Assembly (NCBI GenBank): GCA_963070105.1
Contig: OY718808.1
Location: 2,344,238 to 2,408,237 of the forward strand
DNA from: Litomosoides sigmodontis
Taxonomy: Eukaryota; Nematoda; Chromadorea; Rhabditida; Onchocercidae
Direction: 5' to 3'
Length of the DNA: 64,000 bases
The position numbers and the translations under genes were made by a program. Of the stretch, positions 46,910-59,100 are shown in pieces. The stretch's first letter is position 1. Each line of letters opens with the position of its first letter. The notes below the pieces were generated by a model, which was given only the letters and a program-made list of their open reading frames with translations, did not search any database and was not told where the DNA came from.

Positions 46910-49899
46910 TTAAGCAATTATTTGAGGAATTAATCTAATTCGCCACCTGACAAATAGTATGCTAATTATGATGAAAAGGCAGGTGTATAGTGGAACAGCT
47001 AAGGTTATACTGATAAAGGTATCCATGTCAAGTGTACCAATAGTAACACCTGATATTTGTCTCTCCCCAATCATTGATTTCTGAAAAAACAAAAAAAGAA
47101 ACAAAAGTTCTAGACAATGAATTTACTATTTGATCTTTCGTGTATAACTTTCCACTAGCATTTATGCTATCAGTTGATTTGAAAATTCATTTTAATAAAT
47201 TAAATGAAAATTAAGCATGTATCATTTAGCATATTGTTTCGGTAATTCAATGTGTGGAAATAATTAAAACATTCACGGCACATTTATGTTTTTTTTTTTT
47301 AGAAAAACAAATAATTACCTGTTGTGTAATAATTAACGATAAAACATTAATTGGCAAACGATCGTTCTCAATTGAGAAAAGTGTCGAAGATTTGTTAGAT
47401 TGGAGGAATTTTGCTAGCATAACCTTAATGCTGCTTTTTTTTCCGTATTTGAGTAAAATTTCTTTTGAAAACGAGGAAAATTTTCCGTTAAATTTTAGAT
47501 ACTACGAAGAAATTTCGAGAATTTTGATAAAATGCTTCTTACACTATCATTTTATCTTATCGTTGTAATTTTCAGCACTAATCAATTGGTTTAAAACATT
47601 GTAATTAACCTTATTGAAAATACTTGGTAGCAAATGTACTGTCATTCGAAATGACAGAATTAAAGTTTCAATGATGCAAAATTGTGTTAATGTTGTTTGG
47701 AGGACATAATAAATTTTATCCCTAACAATACAATTCAGTAAGCGTTCTGCTTCAGGTCTCAGTGCATCCTCTCGTTGAAATGGCTGTAGCCAATCTGAAA
47801 TGTTGTAAAAGGAATGCCGCTCCAAATGCCGACAAACATTGGTGTTGATGATCTGAAGATTGACTTAGTCATTCCCTAAACAATTTCCACAACTTTTCCA
47901 AAAATTAGGAATGCCACTGCGAAAGGCAAATAACACTGACATTGATGATATTGGAAGATTGAAAATTAATCATTAAATTCCTAAACAATTTGCATAATTA
48001 AAAATTAATCGCTGTTTTTATTATTTTCTTTTTTTTTTTGATTTTACTTGGATATTGCTCATTCCCTGTCACATCTAATGCAATTATTTGTCCAAGATAG
48101 TCCACAGTGGTCACATCGTCCAGTGAAACAAATCCAGGTGCTAAATCTTTGTAACCATATCGTATCAGTTCCACTCCTAAGCTCTCATTGATAAATAATG
48201 TTTCATTCGATAGGCTCTCATCGTTGTGGCAAAGATAGTATAATTTATTACTCCATGTTCCATAATAGTACCTGTAATGAGTATAAAATTTAAACAGATT
48301 GAATTATTTTAGCAGTTGAAATCCTCAAAATCTCCTCTCTCTTACCAAAAAAAAAAATTTGATTTCAAACTAATTACGATGTTTTTTTTTATGCTAGAAA
48401 TAAGCCAATTAAAAATTATTGCTACCTTCAAATCAAACAGAAGAATTAAAATTTCAAAAAAACACTTTTAATTGAGAAAATATTCTAACTACGTCTATTA
48501 CAATATAAGTAACACGTAAAAACGTGCACTTCGTTTTTTTTTTTCTACCAACTTCGGATGATTGCAATGACGAATTCGTACAAATTTTGTTATTGACCAT
48601 TGTATTTCACAGTAGAGGATATCACTGTAAACAGTCCAGTTGCACGAAGGTAACATGATACGTGCCTTCGGTGCATCGATAATGACGAATTTCACATCCT
48701 AAATATTTTTCTCATTAAAAAAATAAAATTCCATAATTTTATTTTTTAAATGACTAAATTTTTGCTCTTATTTTCAAACCAAATATTTGCATTTTTTTGT
48801 TATACATAAAATATTGATATATAATTAATTGTTTAGAAACTATGAACTGATAAATTTTCCTTTTTTTTTCGCAAGTTGTAAATTGATAAGAAATTAAACT
48901 AAATTAAATTAGTTGATTTGATTTAAATTGAATTTCAGTTATGAATAAACTTTATGAGTTGAGAAAAATGATGAATGAGTGATAAACTTTATGACGTCTA
49001 ACACTTTTTAGAATTGACGAATTAGTGGTGGAAATAAAATGTACGGTAGCTGTTGAACAATCGAAATTGTCAATCTCTGAAATTGTCGGCGAAGAAGAAG
49101 CAAAAATCTTGGAGCTTAATCTTGCAGCTTGAACGTCAAGTTAAAATTGTAAATAAAATTTCCCATGAAATCTTTCATTACAAATTTTAAAAACAATTAA
49201 ACATTTGAGAAGACGTGCGATTACAATAGCTTATCAACTTTTATGGCAGTGAACTATTTTTTGTGAATTTCCTGCAATTATTTTTTATGAATATTTTGTG
49301 AATTCTAAGCGTTAGTAAAATTTTTTTTTAATTTTAGTAAACAATTTGAATTATGGAAATTTTGGCAAATGATTAGTGCTAAATCTATTTTTTTTTAAGA
49401 TTAATGAAACAAAATAATTCTATTGTTCACTAAAACTAGTACCACAAACCGATCATATATTTCGAATTTATTTCTATTAGTTCAAATAATCATAAAGAAT
49501 TACTGTCTAATCAAAAAATTAAGTGCTAAATTTTACTCGAATCAATAATTTTTAAATTGTCTAGAAAGTTATCACTCGCAAATGTCATCATATCAACAAC
49601 GAAAATAGCACCACCTTGAGTGATGCCGTACACGATATAGTTAGAACCAATCTAAATCAAACAAAAATTTTAGCCACTTAGCTCACGTCTGAATTTAAAA
49701 AAAAAAAAAAAAGTAGGTGTCGTAGAGAAAAAATAAGAGGAAACTCTCTGCACGAATGAAATAAACAAATTAGAACTTTGCTGTGCAGTGGCACGTTGCA
49801 ATTTGTATCAGTACACGTAGGTTTCAAGCAATAAACCGTCCAGCTCATCATCATTGCAACAATTAAAATAAGCCAGCGATAAGTAGATGCTACCATCAT
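46910..49899 (-). CDS. Orphan type I membrane glycoprotein
   Basis: Seven exons join in phase: 49899-49777, 49651-49576, 49127-49003, 48698-48553, 48271-48048, 47863-47610 and 47080-46910, about 372 residues. Residues 1-24 are a signal peptide (RWLILIVAMMMSWTVYC), followed by Cys pairs (PTCTDTNC). The lumenal part has N-glycosylation sequons (NWT, NET, NIS, NES) and strand-rich segments. Among these are SNYIVYGITQGGAIFVVDMM, YYYGTWSNKLYYLCHNDE and VDYLGQIIALDVTGNEQ, which have a beta-propeller-like look. Near the end is one membrane helix (ISITLAVPLYTCLFIIISIL), with a short tail WRIRLIPQIIA. I do not recognise the family. Two junctions (48553 donor, 47863 acceptor) were chosen to keep frame over stronger-looking alternatives. 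Confidence 0.65.
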
Positions 49900-50486
49900 C
49901 AATGTTTGAAATAATGAAAAATAAATTTTGAAAATTGTCCAAAAATTTTTTGACCAAAAAATGAGTAGTTTCCTTGTGCAGTCAGTCTTTGTTAATCGTA
50001 CTGTATACCTTTGTTTACATGATTTTAGCTTTCTTAGATTGAAATTTTATTTTCCGTCATAATTGAATGAAATTAAATTTATGCCTGACAGATAGGCGAA
50101 GGAAATGTCGAGATGCACTGAGTTATTCATGACAAGTGGAATGGAAGCTACGATCTATTAGAATTAAAGCACACATTGAAATATGCTGTGACATCATGCA
50201 ATCGATCAATTTCATTTGAATTATTCATCATAGTTTTATAGGCTTTAAGAAGTTTTTTAATTTAATAAATTTAAATTTGAATTTTTGTATATATTTGACT
50301 TAAACTTGAACACGTATAAAGTGAAATGTAAAACGCGCTGTATGATGCACAAATTTTATGTATGAATTTATAAGTTAAAAAAAAATTTGTTTCGAAGATC
50401 AACAAAAATCACTGTCATTTTTCCACAGAAAACAAAATAATATGAACGAAAATTAAGCTTTAACTATCAAATGCAATTGATTATTG
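49900..50486. other. Short intergenic stretch
   Basis: 587 bases between the 5' end of the membrane glycoprotein gene and the 3' end of the ShKT gene, both minus strand. Nothing recognised. Confidence 0.4.
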
Positions 50487-51921
50487 TTAGCATAGGCGAC
50501 ACGCTTTTGAACATTTTCTGTGCAACGATCTGTAGAATGAATTTGTGCAGAAGCCATTGGCTGCCCATGCACCACATCTGACAATGTGTGAAAATTACAT
50601 TTAATAAGATATTGCTTAAAAATCAAATTTAATCGCAAAACTATCTCAATTTCTTCACAAATTGCAAGAAGAGTTTTAAAAGAAAAATGAAAATTAACAA
50701 AAGATTTGGATTATTTCATTCTTTTCGTTCTTTTTCTAGATCACTGCGTAGCGTCTTCGTAAAAATATTTTGCAAATTTGCAAATATTGAATTAAAAACC
50801 AACTAACATACCTTGAATCTTCATCAATACATTGTTGTCCGTTCGATCCTGGTTTCATCGTTGAGGATTCCGAATGACAGAAGCCACATGTTTCGTTGCA
50901 CGATGATTGCATTAAAGGTTTAAATTTTGGATCGTTACAGCTATCTTTCAGTGTGGAACAGTATTCGGTTGTATCAAAGCAAATATCTAAAAAGCGATGC
51001 CTTACATGATCAGCACAAAACAAGAATACAGTAATTACCAAAAAAATTAACTATAACACACTTAGTGGTCGACAAACGTTGCACGTTCTAGGACATAATC
51101 GTCGTGATTCGTCGTTTTCACAGTTTGATTTCAGAATATTGCAGATTACCGGATTACTATCGATACATTCCTGACCACATAGACCACACGTTTTAGGACA
51201 TTCTGTGCTAAATAGTGAAAGAAGCACTCCATTTGTAGTTTTGCACAAACCACTTGTTTTTATTTTATTACAGTCTAAGCGCACTGAAAATACAATAAGT
51301 TGAGTTTGCAGACTCATTTCAAATAGAAGTTTCCTTAAGTAGGATTTGAAAATTTAGTGACTAGGAAGAGTTAATGTCTTAGCTATTCTCTAAAATAGTA
51401 TGTTACGAAATTGATTAATTCTGAGTTAGAAAAAAGATGCTGCCACAATAAATGTAACGCTTTAAGTAGAATTTACAAATTCAATGGTCAGAAAAGCTAC
51501 TATCTTAAATATTAGCTGAAGCAGTACGATGCAACAAAATTACTTTTATTAAAATCAGCACCATTGAAATTATTATTTTTCAATTAAAAAAGAAGTGCTA
51601 CCTCCACGATCTACGCATTGGAAACGTGGTAGCATGCAGCACGTTTCGCAACTTTTCGCACAATGTATGCCTTTCGGTGATAGCTTTGATTTATCACCAC
51701 CCACGTAGCACTCTTCATCCCTAAAATTGCATTTGAAAGAAGAAGGAAGCTATTTAAAAAAAAAAAATTGTTTCTTTGACTTTAAGCCAAAATGCTAACT
51801 TATTTTGAATTCCGTCACAGAACGGTGAACCGTATTCGTCATCGCAATCGCACTGTTCCGCTTGACAACTTATTCGTTGTATCGTTAAAAGAGTGAGAAT
51901 TAACACCAATATTGAGACCAT
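50487..51921 (-). CDS. Secreted protein with about five ShKT (SXC) domains
   Basis: Five exons: 51921-51800, 51720-51602, 51283-51062, 50986-50812 and 50577-50487, about 242 residues, all phases consistent. A signal peptide (MVSILVLILTLLTIQRISC) is followed by an acidic Cys pair (CDCDDEYGSPFC). Then come five six-cysteine ShKT-type units. Each closes with the C..xC..C signature: HCAKSCETC (incomplete unit), ECPKTCGLC, LCPRTCNVC, SCNETCGFC and KCSKACRLC. The last unit reads CGAWAANGFCTN before its closing motif. ShKT modules are abundant in secreted, cuticular and enzyme-linked proteins of nematodes. The name comes from a sea-anemone peptide, and toxicity is not implied. An upstream in-frame ATG at 51960 would add 13 hydrophobic residues. 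The role is unknown. Confidence 0.87.
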
Positions 51922-54524
51922 AGCGTTTTCAGTATAAATCAAAAAAAAAACAATAATCATAAATTCACATAATGAACGTTTAATAATATTTTCAGTTTCC
52001 GATAGAAAAATTTAATTGTTATAAATGATAAAAAATAGCTAAGCATACACTTTTACTGTCTAACTAGTAAAATGAAGTGAGATTTATCATATATTACAAA
52101 TATCGAAAACATTCAACTGCTTTATCACACAGGAATATAATTATAGTAAAAGACGAGAACTACCTAAATACATAGTTATGTTGTTTAGTTAATGTACTAG
52201 TGAACTAGGAGAGATTAGAGGCCTACTTAGATTACTACCAGTAAAGTAAGAGAGATTCATTCTTATGTACTATAAAGAGGAAGTATTTAACGGCTTGCTA
52301 ACGACGTGAAACAACACTGAACGTGCGGAGAAAAGTGTATGGAAAAAATACCAAAATCATCGTGCCTTTTTATTCCAATTGCTCCGCTCTTTTTCCACAA
52401 CTAATTCAATCATCTCTTTGTCGTCTGTCACGTAGCTGACAGGATTTGTTGACGTATATTAAAGCATTGATTAATACCACTAAATGATAAACAAATAATC
52501 ATAATACTATAGGAGGAATAGTTTAGAAAACAGCTGTGAAAACAACCTGTTCAGTGTAGCCAATTATTAAAATTAGCAAATTTGTTTGACGATATTTTTT
52601 TGTTGTAGAATGATGATCTGCATTTGAAGAATCGTCGAGCATCTGTGGAAACATTGGATAGCGAAAGAGGCGCAGATCTAATATACCGACCGATACGGTA
52701 CTATTTTAATTTGTTTATCGTTTCACAAACGAGAGAACACTTCCTGTTACTGCAATAAAGTTATAATATTACTTTAAAGTGCCAGCAGTGATATGTCTAT
52801 CTCATTTCATCAATCTTTCATTTCATATAAGTATAAATTTACATTGAGTTATTAATATTAAAAAAGAGGAGTAAAATAATTGCACAATCAAATAACTGAA
52901 TTATAATTAAACATAATATACAAACATAATTTGAATACTTGAATTCATTAAACAAAAAATGCTATAATTAAGTCGAACAAAAATTACCATAACCGAGTGC
53001 AGACTACCATACTCAAGTGAAAAATTATCGTTGTTTAAACAAAATTATCATAAATATGTAAATTTTATTGCATGTTTTATAAAAGCTTTAAACATTTCAC
53101 AGTCCATTCATTTTATTGTAGCATTGTTGCTGATCTTTGAATGAAACAAAAAAAAAAGTCTGAATTCTTCTTTCACAGTTTTTTAAAGCAAAAGAAAAAT
53201 GTTAACATTGAAAAATTACTTTTTTATTAAAATGTTATATTTGTCAAATTAAATTGGATTTGCTTGAATATTCAAACGAAATAGTTTTGCACACAGTTGC
53301 ACACACTGTATCGCCAAGTGCCATAAATAAGTAAATGAATTAAAACAAAATCAAACAATTAACGATTTTGTGAAATATTCATAATCACTTGTGTTATACG
53401 TGTTGCATGCATGCAACGTAGACAAAAAATTTGCACCTCATATGCAATTTAGACAAAATTTTACAAATAAAACAATAAACAAATTACGAAATTACAGCCT
53501 GTGCCATTCGACTTCGACAAATCTTACAAACTTTGCGAAGTTAATTGAAATATTTTATGCTACTAACTTTTCCTTCTAAGCCTAAAAATTATCAGAAGGA
53601 AAGTATAAAGTTAAAGCTTGAAAAATTTCTTATCCTTCGCTCCCTTACATGCATAGCTGTTACAGAGAAGGTTGAAAATACTAAAACAGTTTTTGGTAAT
53701 ACTGTTACCTGAAATTGACCTGAAATAGATTGAGCGAAGAATGCCTTATCGCAATCGGATTGGCAACGAACACTTCGGTTGTGAGGCGAAGCGCAATCCA
53801 CCCACTCTTCACTGATAATTTCACCAATAATCCATCGAACGCTACGGATTATTGAGGAAATAATCAGGGATTATTGAGGAAATAATCAGCTTGTAGAATG
53901 AACAAATCGTGCTTGTTGCTTAGTCGATTTAAGTTTACGACAATTTTTCAAACTGACCAGAGCTATCTCAATGGACAAGTAGGTGGACAAGTTGATTGAT
54001 GTGATGGAGGAAAGGGCCGAAGGAAGATGGGCAAGAAGTGAGAGATGGTCAAGAGGGTCAAAAGGGAACGGTGCATTCCATGATCTACTTCTTTCCTCTT
54101 TCACACTTACATGGAGATATTAGTTATGATCAACGTGTAACTGGAGTAGCTTCCTCTTGCTCCCACCTATTTCTCACGTACGTGTGATATTTTTGATCGA
54201 TCGATCCATGTTTGATTTTAAACAATGAAATGGTAAAGTAGTTTGGGTTCGGTTAAATTGCTCTAACTCAAAACCAACAAATTTTCACGTGCATTTATCA
54301 TCATCGCTCAGCCCAGTGTACTTCGATAAAATTGTAAGCTGTGAAGAGACGTCATTAATTGAAATGGACAGGTAAGATAAATTTTATTAAATAATCAAAA
54401 GTGTTAATGAATAATTCACAAGTAGATAATTTACAAGAATATTAACGTTTCACAAAATATATAACAGAAACGAAAAAATATTATGCATAAAAATAAACTA
54501 CAGCACAAGAAATATTTGGTCCAC
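51922..54524. other. 2.6-kb stretch without a full gene model
   Basis: Two exon-like fragments are noted separately (plus 52612-52699; minus about 53720-53860). A 20-base segment (GGATTATTGAGGAAATAATC) is directly duplicated at 53847-53888. The rest is AT-rich and featureless. Confidence 0.45.
52612..52699 (+). other. Orphan exon-like segment
   Basis: After TTTTTGTTGTAG, the frame reads NDDLHLKNRRASVETLDSER, then GADLIYRPIR, ending at a possible donor (ATACG|GTACTA). If unspliced it continues to a stop at about 52754, overlapping an AATAAA signal. The charged, balanced composition looks coding. No upstream exon was found on the plus strand. Confidence 0.35.
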
Positions 54525-55175
54525 TTAATCTCCTCGATCTATGCCCTCTCTTCCAGGTCCATACTTCGGTTCACGAACTGGACCATTGCGGAGGACGTAA
54601 ACGGTGCCACTTCCCGCCTGCAAAAATTCATCATTTAATCAATTGATCCACATGAATGTAATTTAAATTCATTAAAATCCTTGAGTGAAATTTCTCACTT
54701 ATCACATTGGGATCGACAATGAAGGCGCACACTGAAGTATTTGAACCGCGACATTCTTCACTGATTATCCCCTCAATCATCCCCAACGCTTTACGAATGT
54801 TATGATTGAATCCACTGATCGTGAAAGTGGAACTTCGGAAGCGGTACGGCAGAAGCAGCTCGATCTCTGTCGCATACGCGGTAAGATGTGACCGTTGACA
54901 TTCCGCTCCAACCACTACGTCTACCATTCAGGTAGGGATCCTGAATGTTAACGAGTAATTATCGATTGGTTTAAAGTATTTTGTCATAAAAGATTTAAAA
55001 TAGATGGAATGAGAGTAAAATCTTCACTAACCTGAATCGTACGACAACCGGAACCGACAACCTCGTCTCATACTGCTGTCGCTCCTCGTGATAACGGATC
55101 CGTTCCGATATCAAATGTTCTATGAACGGGGAATGCTTGTTCAATTGAGGAGGATGCCTAAGGCTCAATTCTCTG
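54525..55175 (-). pseudogene. Decayed duplicate of the KH-domain gene
   Basis: Matches the intact gene at 44275-45262 across exon 2 (55175-55032), intron 2, exon 3 (54940-54714) and exon 4 (54617-54525). Three lesions are visible. Exon 2 has lost bases and carries TAG at 55158-55160. Exon 3 has TGA at 54928-54930 where the intact copy has TCA (Ser). Four extra bases sit at the exon 3 donor and would shift the frame. Exon 1 is not found upstream. From the ATG right after the TGA, the KH frame is still open (MVDVVVGAECQRSHL), so a truncated product is not excluded. The last exon also stays open. Confidence 0.85.
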
Positions 55176-56174
55176 CTGTAAAAAAAAAGAAAGTTAATAT
55201 AATGTTTTAAAAAATGATTATCAAAACGTCAGTTTTCAAACACAAAAACGAAAAGAGCGGAAATTACATTTCATGACACATGGTGCATGTTGCAGGATAT
55301 GGATGTGCATTACCGTCCACTGAACAAGTCGGATGGAAAGGCGCACTGGAAAGGCGCAATTTGTCACCTAATCATCATATATGCACTAATTGTAATGCTT
55401 GTGAATTTAAAGGAAAAAAAAATCGAACTGAACAATCACCCGATAAGCCTCAACTTTTAACAATTACGCTGATAAAATGCAAAAGAGGGAAGGTTATGCG
55501 CGTGCAATAGGAGCATAAAAGGGATAAAAGTGATTATCTAAAGGAAAGAATTTGTTGAAACATTTGAATTTCAGCAAAATTGTTTTAGCAAAATTTGCTA
55601 CACCAATGCGCTACAAAAATTTTTGCCGAGGAAACTTTTAATTAAGATTAGGATAGCCTTAAGAAGAGCGGAAATTACATTTCATAATACATGGTGCATT
55701 ACCGTCCACTGAACATGTCTGATGGAAAGGCGCACTGGAAAGGCGCAATTTGTCACCTAATCATATATGCACTAATTATGCATGAATAGACTAAAACAGT
55801 CCATAATTGCGAGAGCTCTTTGATCTTATCCATGTCACTCCTATTTTCATCTGTTTCTTCCAACTTCTGCTCATTTATTTAACTCTTCTTCCTACGCAAT
55901 CGATACTTGCACATCTTAGATCGCTCATCAATCATTTAAGTGATTTACGTGATAAGTAAAGTTACTTCCATCGGTGTAGTTTATTCTGAATTTCATTCTG
56001 TTTACGTGTTACATTGTAGCATGCTATAATTATCGCAGTAAACACTACGTGTTTTATTGTTCATCGTTTTTTTTTTTCCGCTTAAAAACTTTTAATTCAA
56101 CAGAATGGATCTTTTTTTCTTTTATCGCTGCTAATTTATTTTCTGTTTGCATAAAAACAATTGAATTTATTCAA
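55176..56174. other. Intergenic stretch upstream of the KH pseudogene
   Basis: Contains a pair of direct repeats (next entry). Part of it (about 55430-55495, CCGATAAGCCTCAACTTT ... TACGCTGATAAAATGC) resembles the intron 1 region of the intact KH gene at about 45005-45055. The duplication therefore extends beyond exon 2. Confidence 0.5.
55258..55781. repeat. Direct repeat pair (about 110-130 bp, about 410 bp apart)
   Basis: Copy A (about 55258-55390) and copy B (about 55669-55781) share GCGGAAATTACATTTCAT, CATTACCGTCCACTGAAC and AAGGCGCACTGGAAAGGCGC blocks. Copy A has about 20 extra bases after the first block. The inner GGAAAGGCGCA is itself doubled. Confidence 0.9.
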
Positions 56175-59100
56175 TCAAACATTAAGCATTTGTTCGATGT
56201 GGCCAAGAATTGTCCTGGAATGGACGTGTTCCGGATAAAGCTCGAGCGCTTTCAGCACCATTGTTCGACTTTCATCAAATTGTCCAATCTGAAATGGAAT
56301 ACTGGAATGAAAAGAAATCACTTAATGAATGTTTTCGCTTGAAATTGGTCGATCCCGTCCGCTTGCAACGATGTCGTCGTTGGCGGAGGTAGCCGCTCAC
56401 CTGATAGCTCAGTAGTGCAAGATTGTAGCACGGCTCAAATAAATGCGGCCCCTTCTCGATTGCGGAACGAAACAACGATCGGCTTTGCGCAATTTTCCCA
56501 TCACGCATTTGTAGCACGGCAAAATTGCACACGCTTTCTGCGTGATTTGAATCTGCCGCTATTGCAAGTCGAAAACAACGTGATGCCATCCTAACATCAC
56601 CAGATGACTGAAGTTGAGCAACAGTATGTTCATTTGTAAATTGCAAATTTTAAAGCTTTCAATTATCAAATACGTATTTATTTGAAGTGCACAAGTATAA
56701 CTTACAATTTGATACTTACCAGAAAAACATTGCCAGTATTGTACCAAATATCAGCAATAACTTCGTCATTAGCTGACACTTGCGCTCGTTCAATGCACGA
56801 TAGCGCAAGATCGAATTGTTGACAGAAGAAACAACACAGGCCAAGATTCATAAAAAGTTCCGCACTGTTGACACCCACTTGCAAGATACGCCTTAATACA
56901 AAGTTACAAGATAGGTAGGTCTTCATGCAAATTACATGACATACTTTCATGCAATCTGCAAGATACAGGTACGAATGGTACCACCTGTAATTTAATTTCT
57001 AAACCAATTAACTGTATCAAATTGATTAAGTGGCATTCGTTTGATAAAGCTGAAGCCTTTTCGTTTACATTTCACTCATCGATAAAATGCATGATGAATT
57101 CACGCTGTTGCTAATGAGTGAGTGATTTCAGAGCAGATTTGTAAAGACCTGTAATATCGAAGAGCAATTTCCGGTTGATCGTTGTAAAAGTAGTTTGTTG
57201 CGATGCATGCAATTGCTTCAACATTTGTTGGATCTTGCTCTAGCACAAGCTTATATGCTTTCATGCAATTTTCCACATCTCCCACGCACTGAAAATTCAC
57301 TGAACACTGTAAATTTACATCATCAAAATTGCAAATGTTTCAATTTCATGGTAAAATTCTGAGGATACGTGAAATATTCATTGCATTGAACGTTTATGCG
57401 ATAGAAGAAGATTGTAGAGTGGGGGGTAGGAGGAAAAGAACAATAATTTGAAAATGTTCAATGTCTTAGATGATTTAGGTTATTTTGACTACTCGTACAA
57501 ATAATTTTTTTTTTTTAATTTTTAAAAGAAATACAGCAAATTTGCAACCGATATGAATTTTCTTTTCGAAAGAAAATTTTAAATTTACAATTCGTAATCC
57601 TTTACGTTTTTTTTTGTTTTTAAAATTTAATTAACAAAAGGAAAAAAAGATATTAATTGTTTGAGCGTTTTCACCTCGTGAACTCTTGCTAAACCGGTCA
57701 ATAAAGTGATATCGTTACGAAATGCTTGCAAACCCAAATTGTACTGCTCAATAGCCATCAATGGTTGATCAATTCGACAATAAGTCTGAGAGTAATTAGA
57801 CTGATACATTAGATATAGTGAATTACAGCAATTGCTTGCTATTTGTTTAACTTTTACAGTAGTTGCTATTCGGTAATTACAGTAATTGCTATTCGTTTAA
57901 AAAAAATTGAAATATTTTTTTGTAAATGCCAAATTTTATTTAATTAAATTAAATTTCCTATTGATATCATGCGTGTTTTGTAGGTGCGAAAAAAAAGAAA
58001 AGTGGCAAAATTTATTTATGAGAGAGCAATGAAATTTCACTTTTTCTTTTTTTCTAAATATGCATTTGAAATGAATACTTTAGCCAAATATGCATATGTT
58101 TCTGGTATTTTTTGATAATTTAATGAGGAATGAAATTGTTTTAGTGCATCGTTAAACATTCCCAGTCGATAGCAACACTTTCCTAGCTGCTTCATCCAAT
58201 ACCAATCTGTGGTACTTGCATCGTTTGCTGCAATTACTGCAATCTGAAAAAGCTACTGTTTATACTCGTTTACAAAAATGTAGGTAATTTGATAGAGGTT
58301 AAAGATTGGCGGATGATGCGCAAACGATGATTCGATGAAGATAAGTTGATAATTTACAAGCACTGATAATGTTAATGAAGATAAGTTGATAATTTACAAG
58401 CACTGATAATGCTAATGAAGATAAGTTGATAATTTACAAGCACTGATAATGTTAATGAAGATAAGTTGATAATTTACAAGCACTGATAATGCTAATGAAG
58501 ATAAGCTGATAATTTACAAGCACTGATAATGCTAATGAAGATAAGCTGATAATTTACAAGCACTGATAATGCTAATGAAGATGAGTTGATAATTTACAAG
58601 CACTGATAATGCTGACGTGATAAGCTACCTGATGCGCCATCCTCATATCACCCTCGTAATAGAAAACGTATTCGAAGAGATTTCGATTGACTTGCGGATT
58701 AGCAGCATACTTATCAATATTAAGCCGTGATAAATTTACAAATGATCCATTAGGCTCTGATAGCATTGATGCCTGTAGAAATAAGTAAGACTGTTTAATA
58801 AGTCATGCAATTTCAATTTTCTCACTTTTAACAAATTGAAATTTACAAGTAATGTTGGAAAATCGATCGCAAGTAATACAATGTGTGAACACAGTAATCA
58901 CTAGACCTCTTCATTTATATGACATTTTCCACTAAATTATTAGGTACTTTAATTAATTTCCATGCTAACACTTTTTGGTTTCAATTTAAAAGTTACACAA
59001 CTACTTCTACTCCTTTTAAAGTAACAAATTAATGAATCACGCAAAATATTTCCGTAAATCTTCAAAAACATTTTAGCCGAAATACAATTACCCACCGTGC

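Noticed and set aside
47254..47568. Plus-strand frame of 104 codons
   Set aside because: Falls in an intron of the minus-strand glycoprotein gene; T-rich, with no acceptor, donor or motif.
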